Assembly (NCBI GenBank): GCA_964593515.1
Contig: CAZQJH010000057.1
Location: forward strand, 1-9,707
Origin: JAXJYR01 sp964593515
GTDB lineage: Bacteria > Bacillota_I > Bacilli_A > Erysipelotrichales > Erysipelotrichaceae
Direction: 5' to 3'
DNA length: 9,707 bases
Program-made: the position numbers and the translations under genes
The notes under the pieces: generated by a model
What the model saw: the letters and a program-made list of their open reading frames with translations, nothing else
The model's database searches: none
What the model was told of the DNA's origin: nothing
In this document: positions 6,700 to 9,707 of the stretch, piece by piece
Numbering within the stretch: position 1 is the stretch's first letter
Layout of the letters: each line of letters starts with the position of its first letter

Positions 6700-7648
6700 G
6701 ATTGATAATCCCATCGTAATTGCACCAATGGCTGGTATTTCTAATCCAGCTTTTCGTATGATTTGTAAAGAATTTGGAGCTGGATTAATTTATACTGAAA
6801 TGGTTAGTGATAAAGCATTATATTATGGTAATGAGAAAACTTATAATATGACTAGTGTTGAGGAATATGAACATCCTTTAACAATGCAATTATTTGGTCA
6901 TGATATTGATACAATGGTTTATAGTGCTAAAATATTAGATCAAAAAACTGATTGTGATATTATTGATATTAATATGGGATGTCCGGTAACGAAGATAGTG
7001 AAAAGTAATGCTGGTAGTGCTTTAATGAAAGATATTGATCATGCGGTAGCAATGGTTGAAGCGATTATTAAAGAAGTATCGAAACCAGTTACGGTAAAAA
7101 TGCGTATTGGTTGGGATTTAGATCATGTTAACTGCATTGAACTAGCTAAACGTTTAGAAGCCGTTGGTGTTAGTGCGATTGCTTTACATGGACGTACTAA
7201 AAAACAAATGTATGAAGGTCATGCTGATTGGTCATATATTAAACAAATGAAAGAAGCTTTAAATATTCCGGTTATTGGAAATGGGGATATTAAAAGTGTT
7301 GATGATGCCATTAAGATGATGGAAGAAACTGGTTGTGATGCAGTAATGGTTGGTCGAGGATGCTTAGGTAATCCTTGGTTAATTAAAGAATTACATCAAT
7401 ACTTTGAAAATGGTGAAATGAATGTTGAAGTTAGCTTAGATGAAAGATTTGACTTAGCTAAACGTCATGCGCAAGCACTATGTGAACTTAAAGGTGAAAA
7501 GACTGGTATGAAAGAAATGCGTGGTCATGCTGCATGGTATGTTAAAGGATTAAAAAATAGTAATCGTTTAAAAGATCATTTAACTAAAGTTAATACTTAT
7601 GAAGAAATGTGCGATATTCTAGCTAAATATCAAGAATTATATGCTTAA
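6668..7648 (+). CDS. dusB: tRNA-dihydrouridine synthase, DusB-like
   Basis: A flavin enzyme that reduces uridine to dihydrouridine in the tRNA D-loop region using NAD(P)H. The 326-residue TIM-barrel protein has APMAGISNPAFR (19-30), DINMGCPVTKI with the catalytic C105, NAGSALM just after it, HGRTKKQMYEGHADWSYI (substrate and FMN site), VIGNGDI, and MVGRGCLGNPWLI, which holds the FMN phosphate. The ATG at 6668 is preferred over the in-frame TTG at 6659. It overlaps hslO by 32 bases, and its Shine-Dalgarno site is weak (AGAAAG about 14 bases upstream), so translation may be coupled to hslO. The assignment to the DusB branch rather than another Dus rests partly on the neighbouring lysS, as in Bacillus. 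Confidence 0.92.
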   Translation: MAKKWKIRNIEIDNPIVIAPMAGISNPAFRMICKEFGAGLIYTEMVSDKALYYGNEKTYNMTSVEEYEHPLTMQLFGHDIDTMVYSAKILDQKTDCDIIDINMGCPVTKIVKSNAGSALMKDIDHAVAMVEAIIKEVSKPVTVKMRIGWDLDHVNCIELAKRLEAVGVSAIALHGRTKKQMYEGHADWSYIKQMKEALNIPVIGNGDIKSVDDAIKMMEETGCDAVMVGRGCLGNPWLIKELHQYFENGEMNVEVSLDERFDLAKRHAQALCELKGEKTGMKEMRGHAAWYVKGLKNSNRLKDHLTKVNTYEEMCDILAKYQELYA

Positions 7649-7662
7649 TAAACAAAAAAGAT

Positions 7663-7691
7663 TTGACATATTGAATATTGTTTATTATAAT
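7663..7691 (+). promoter_or_regulatory. Consensus sigma-A promoter of the lysS T-box unit
   Basis: TTGACA (7663-7668) and TATAAT (7686-7691) are separated by exactly 17 bases: a perfect housekeeping promoter. Start of transcription is expected near 7698. It begins only 14 bases after the dusB stop. Confidence 0.92.
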
Positions 7692-7697
7692 ACATGC

Positions 7698-7920
7698 GAA
7701 AATAAAAAAGCGATGAAAAGAGAGTAGGGTAATGAAAGATTTACAGAGAGTCCTAATAGCTGAGAGAGGATAATTGGAAGTTACTTGAAATAAAGACTTG
7801 GAGCTATCCGTAAAGGACGTATATTCACGTTACGAATTTGAGGTCAAATAATTAATTTATTTGATGAATTAGGGTGGTACCACGAGAACTTCGTCCCTAG
7901 CGAGGTTCTCGTTTTTATTT
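7698..7920 (+). promoter_or_regulatory. T-box riboswitch leader, probably lysine-specific
   Basis: The leader senses uncharged tRNA and lets lysS be transcribed when charged tRNA-Lys is short. Stem I carries GATGA (7712-7716), AGTA (7723-7726) and the distal CAGAGAG and GCTGAGAG elements (7744-7767). The specifier loop strand GAAATAAAGA (7787-7796) contains AAA (7792-7794) or AAG (7793-7795), both Lys codons. A 7-bp stem III is at 7845-7863. The antiterminator is textbook: TAGGG (7870-7874) pairs with CCCTA (7895-7899), the bulge is TGGTACC (7875-7881), and ACGA pairs with TCGT (7882-7885 with 7891-7894). The variable T at 7878 would match a tRNA with discriminator base A73, as expected for tRNA-Lys. 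The AAA/AAG choice cannot be settled by eye. Confidence 0.95.
7883..7916 (+). terminator. T-box regulated terminator before lysS
   Basis: An 11-bp stem (7883-7893 with 7901-7911, one G-U pair) with a 7-base loop is followed by TTTTT. Its 5' arm and loop overlap the antiterminator, so the two folds exclude each other. Confidence 0.93.
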
Positions 7921-7947
7921 TGTGGTAGAAAAGAAAGGAAGAAGAAT

Positions 7948-9429
7948 ATGGAAAAATTAACAGAACAAGAAGTAGTTCGTCGTCAAAAGATGCAAGAATT
8001 AATTGACATGGGTATTGATCCATTTGGACATGCTTATGAAAGAACGCACAAATCAGGTGATTTACACCAAGCTTATGAAGAAATGAGTAAAGAAGAAATC
8101 GAAGCTTTAAACTTAAAAGTTAAAATTGCTGGACGTATTATGACTAAACGTCGTCAAGGTAAAGCTGGATTTATGCATATTCAAGATGTACAAGGAAAAA
8201 TTCAAATCTATGTACGTAAGGATGTAATTGGTGAAGAAGCATATGAAGTATTTAAGAAATCTGATATTGGAGATATCGTGGGGATTGAAGGTACTTTAAT
8301 GAAAACTAACCATGGAGAATTATCAGTAAAATGTGAAGTATATACACACTTAACTAAAGCATTAAGACCATTACCTGAAAAATTCCATGGATTAACAGAT
8401 AAAGAAGAAAGATACCGTCGTCGTTACTTAGACTTAATTATGAACGAAGATAGTAAACGTATTGCTTTAATGCGTCCACAAATTATTCGTGCGATTCAAC
8501 GTTACTTTGATGGACAAGGTTTAATGGAAGTTGAAACACCAGTGTTACAGGGTATTTTAGGAGGAGCTGCAGCTCGTCCATTCATTACTCACCACAATAC
8601 TTTAGATATGCCTTTCTATTTACGTATTGCAACTGAATTACCTTTAAAACGTTTAATCGTTGGAGGATTAGAAGGAGTATATGAAATTGGACGTTTATTC
8701 CGTAACGAAGGAATGGATGCTACACATAGTCCAGAATTCACAACAGTTGAAGCATATGTTGCTTATTCAGATTTAAATGGAATGATGGATTTAATTGAAG
8801 GATTATTTGATTATGTTGCGAATGAAGTATTAGGAACAACTGAAATTGAATATGATGGTCAACAAATTAGCTTAAAAGCTCCATTTAGACGTTTACACAT
8901 GGTTGATGCAATTAAAGAACAAACAGGAATTGATTTCTGGCAAGATATGAGTTATGAAGAAGCTTGTGCAATTGCAGCTGAACATGGTATTGAAGTTGAA
9001 AAGAAACATAATTCAGTAGGACACATTATTAACTTATTCTTTGAAAAATATGTTGAAGAAACATTAATTCAACCTACTTATTTATATGGACACCCAACTT
9101 CTATTTCACCTTTAGCTAAGAAAAATGCTGAAGATCCTCGCTTTGCTGATCGTTATGAATTATTTATCTGTGGTAAAGAATATGCAAATGCATTCTCTGA
9201 ATTAAATGACCCAATTGACCAAAGACAACGTTTTGAAGATCAATTAGCATTACGTGATTTAGGTGATGATGAAGCAAGTGAAGTTGATGTTGACTATGTA
9301 GAAGCATTAGAATATGGATTACCACCAACAGGTGGAGTTGGATTAGGAATTGACCGTTTTGTTATGTTATTAACTGGACAAACAACAATTCGTGAAGTAT
9401 TATTATTCCCACACATGAAAAACAAATAG
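7948..9429 (+). CDS. lysS: Lysyl-tRNA synthetase, class II
   Basis: Charges tRNA-Lys with lysine in the cytoplasm. The 493-residue protein is near the usual length (about 500). The N-terminal OB fold that binds the anticodon spans about residues 60-145 (VKIAGRIMTKRRQGKAGF onward). The class II core follows: motif 1 ends at VETPVL (195-200), motif 2 has FRNEG (251-255) with DATHSPEFTTVEAY, and motif 3 is GLGIDRF (465-471). GGAAARPF and CGKEYANAFSELNDP are typical of LysRS and distinguish it from AspRS and AsnRS. AAAGGAAG lies a normal distance before the ATG. It is expressed alone from a consensus promoter through a T-box leader, separately from dusB. Confidence 0.98.
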   Translation: MEKLTEQEVVRRQKMQELIDMGIDPFGHAYERTHKSGDLHQAYEEMSKEEIEALNLKVKIAGRIMTKRRQGKAGFMHIQDVQGKIQIYVRKDVIGEEAYEVFKKSDIGDIVGIEGTLMKTNHGELSVKCEVYTHLTKALRPLPEKFHGLTDKEERYRRRYLDLIMNEDSKRIALMRPQIIRAIQRYFDGQGLMEVETPVLQGILGGAAARPFITHHNTLDMPFYLRIATELPLKRLIVGGLEGVYEIGRLFRNEGMDATHSPEFTTVEAYVAYSDLNGMMDLIEGLFDYVANEVLGTTEIEYDGQQISLKAPFRRLHMVDAIKEQTGIDFWQDMSYEEACAIAAEHGIEVEKKHNSVGHIINLFFEKYVEETLIQPTYLYGHPTSISPLAKKNAEDPRFADRYELFICGKEYANAFSELNDPIDQRQRFEDQLALRDLGDDEASEVDVDYVEALEYGLPPTGGVGLGIDRFVMLLTGQTTIREVLLFPHMKNK

Positions 9430-9456
9430 AAAAACACAAAATTCGAAAAAAATATT

Positions 9457-9501
9457 AAAGCTCGTTATTATTCGGTATTCATCGAACAAAACGAGCTTTT
9501 T
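9457..9501 (+). terminator. Terminator after lysS
   Basis: A 10-bp outer stem (9457-9466 with 9490-9499, arms AAAGCTCGTT and AACGAGCTTT) encloses a small inner hairpin (TTCG 9471-9474 with CGAA 9483-9486) and is followed by a T run continuing as TAATTTTTT. It resembles the terminator at 1128-1156 in its outer bases. Confidence 0.85.
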
Positions 9502-9584
9502 AATTTTTTACATTTTCTTACAAATTGCTAAAAAAGTACGACAAAAATGTGTCAAAGTGCCTTTTTTTCACTGATTTTGGAGCA

Positions 9585-9628
9585 AAAAGTGTCAGAAAAG
9601 TGTCAGAAAAGTGTCAGAAAAGTGTCAG
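9585..9628. repeat. Four tandem copies of an 11-base unit
   Basis: The unit AAAAGTGTCAG occurs four times head to tail with no change and no spacer (starts at 9585, 9596, 9607, 9618). A degenerate copy, AAAATGTGTCA, lies at 9544-9554. The array sits in the space between the lysS terminator and the terminator of a convergent gene. The 11-base period puts each copy on nearly the same face of the helix. No gene covers 9430-9675. Confidence 0.95.
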
Positions 9629-9648
9629 AATTTTTTTAACAAATACCT

Positions 9649-9672
9649 AAAAAAAGACCATATTTGGTCTTT
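9649..9672 (-). terminator. Terminator of the gene entering from the right
   Basis: An 8-bp stem (9653-9660 with 9665-9672, AAAGACCA and TGGTCTTT) with a 4-base loop. On the - strand it is followed by a run of T (bases 9649-9655 read in reverse), while the + strand lacks a T run after it. So it serves leftward transcription. Confidence 0.75.
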
Positions 9673-9675
9673 AGT

Positions 9676-9707
9676 TTAGATGTTTTCTTCCTCTGATAAA
9701 TACTTTT
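9676..9707 (-). CDS. C-terminal end of an unknown gene, cut by the window edge
   Basis: On the - strand one frame reads KYLSEEENI followed by TAA at 9676-9678, three bases before the leftward terminator at 9649-9672. The closeness of stop and terminator favours this frame over the other two. Ten or fewer residues are visible, so the product cannot be named. Confidence 0.45.
   Translation of the reverse strand, partial: KYLSEEENI

Noticed and set aside
7649..7947. Small gene in the dusB-lysS gap
   Set aside because: The whole stretch is explained by the promoter and T-box leader; no reading frame of note is present.
9585..9628. CRISPR array
   Set aside because: The 11-base repeats follow each other directly with no spacers, and they are far shorter than CRISPR repeats. 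No cas gene is present.

Overview
The window is AT-rich DNA from a low-GC Gram-positive bacterium (Firmicutes). The order tilS - hpt - ftsH - hslO - dusB - lysS is a shortened form of the housekeeping cluster known from Bacillus and relatives. Here coaX and cysK are absent and hslO runs straight into dusB. AT-rich codons, strong AGGAGG ribosome sites and the gut-Firmicute look of the surface proteins suggest an Erysipelotrichales/Coprobacillaceae-type organism. That placement is inference, not proof.

Left part (1-1156, + strand): the 3' end of a secreted cysteine protease gene with staphopain-like (C47-type) catalytic motifs is followed 27 bases later by a small exported protein with a C-terminal membrane anchor. 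The pair ends at a hairpin terminator shared with a convergent metallophosphatase gene (1162-1842, - strand). The phosphatase and tilS diverge from a short intergenic region holding two extended -10 promoters. The tilS promoter sits so close to its ATG that the mRNA is probably leaderless.

Middle (1931-5739, + strand): tilS, hpt and ftsH form one operon with short gaps and end at a strong terminator. TilS modifies tRNA-Ile2, Hpt salvages purine bases, and FtsH is the membrane AAA+ protease. A second unit (5762-7648) has its own promoter and carries hslO (redox-switched chaperone Hsp33) and dusB (tRNA dihydrouridine synthase), which overlap by 32 bases.

Right part (7663-9501): a consensus sigma-A promoter drives a complete T-box leader (stem I, lysine specifier, stem III, antiterminator, terminator) ahead of lysS, the class II lysyl-tRNA synthetase. 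After the lysS terminator comes a short intergenic region with four perfect head-to-tail copies of an 11-base unit. It is followed by a terminator and the last codons of a gene entering from the right on the - strand.

Most of the window is ordinary core genome. The parts worth a second look are the protease/anchored-protein pair, the probable leaderless tilS, a perfect 17-bp inverted repeat inside tilS, the lysine T-box on a class II lysS, and the 11-base tandem repeats. I did not find an obvious new defence, mobile or biosynthetic system.
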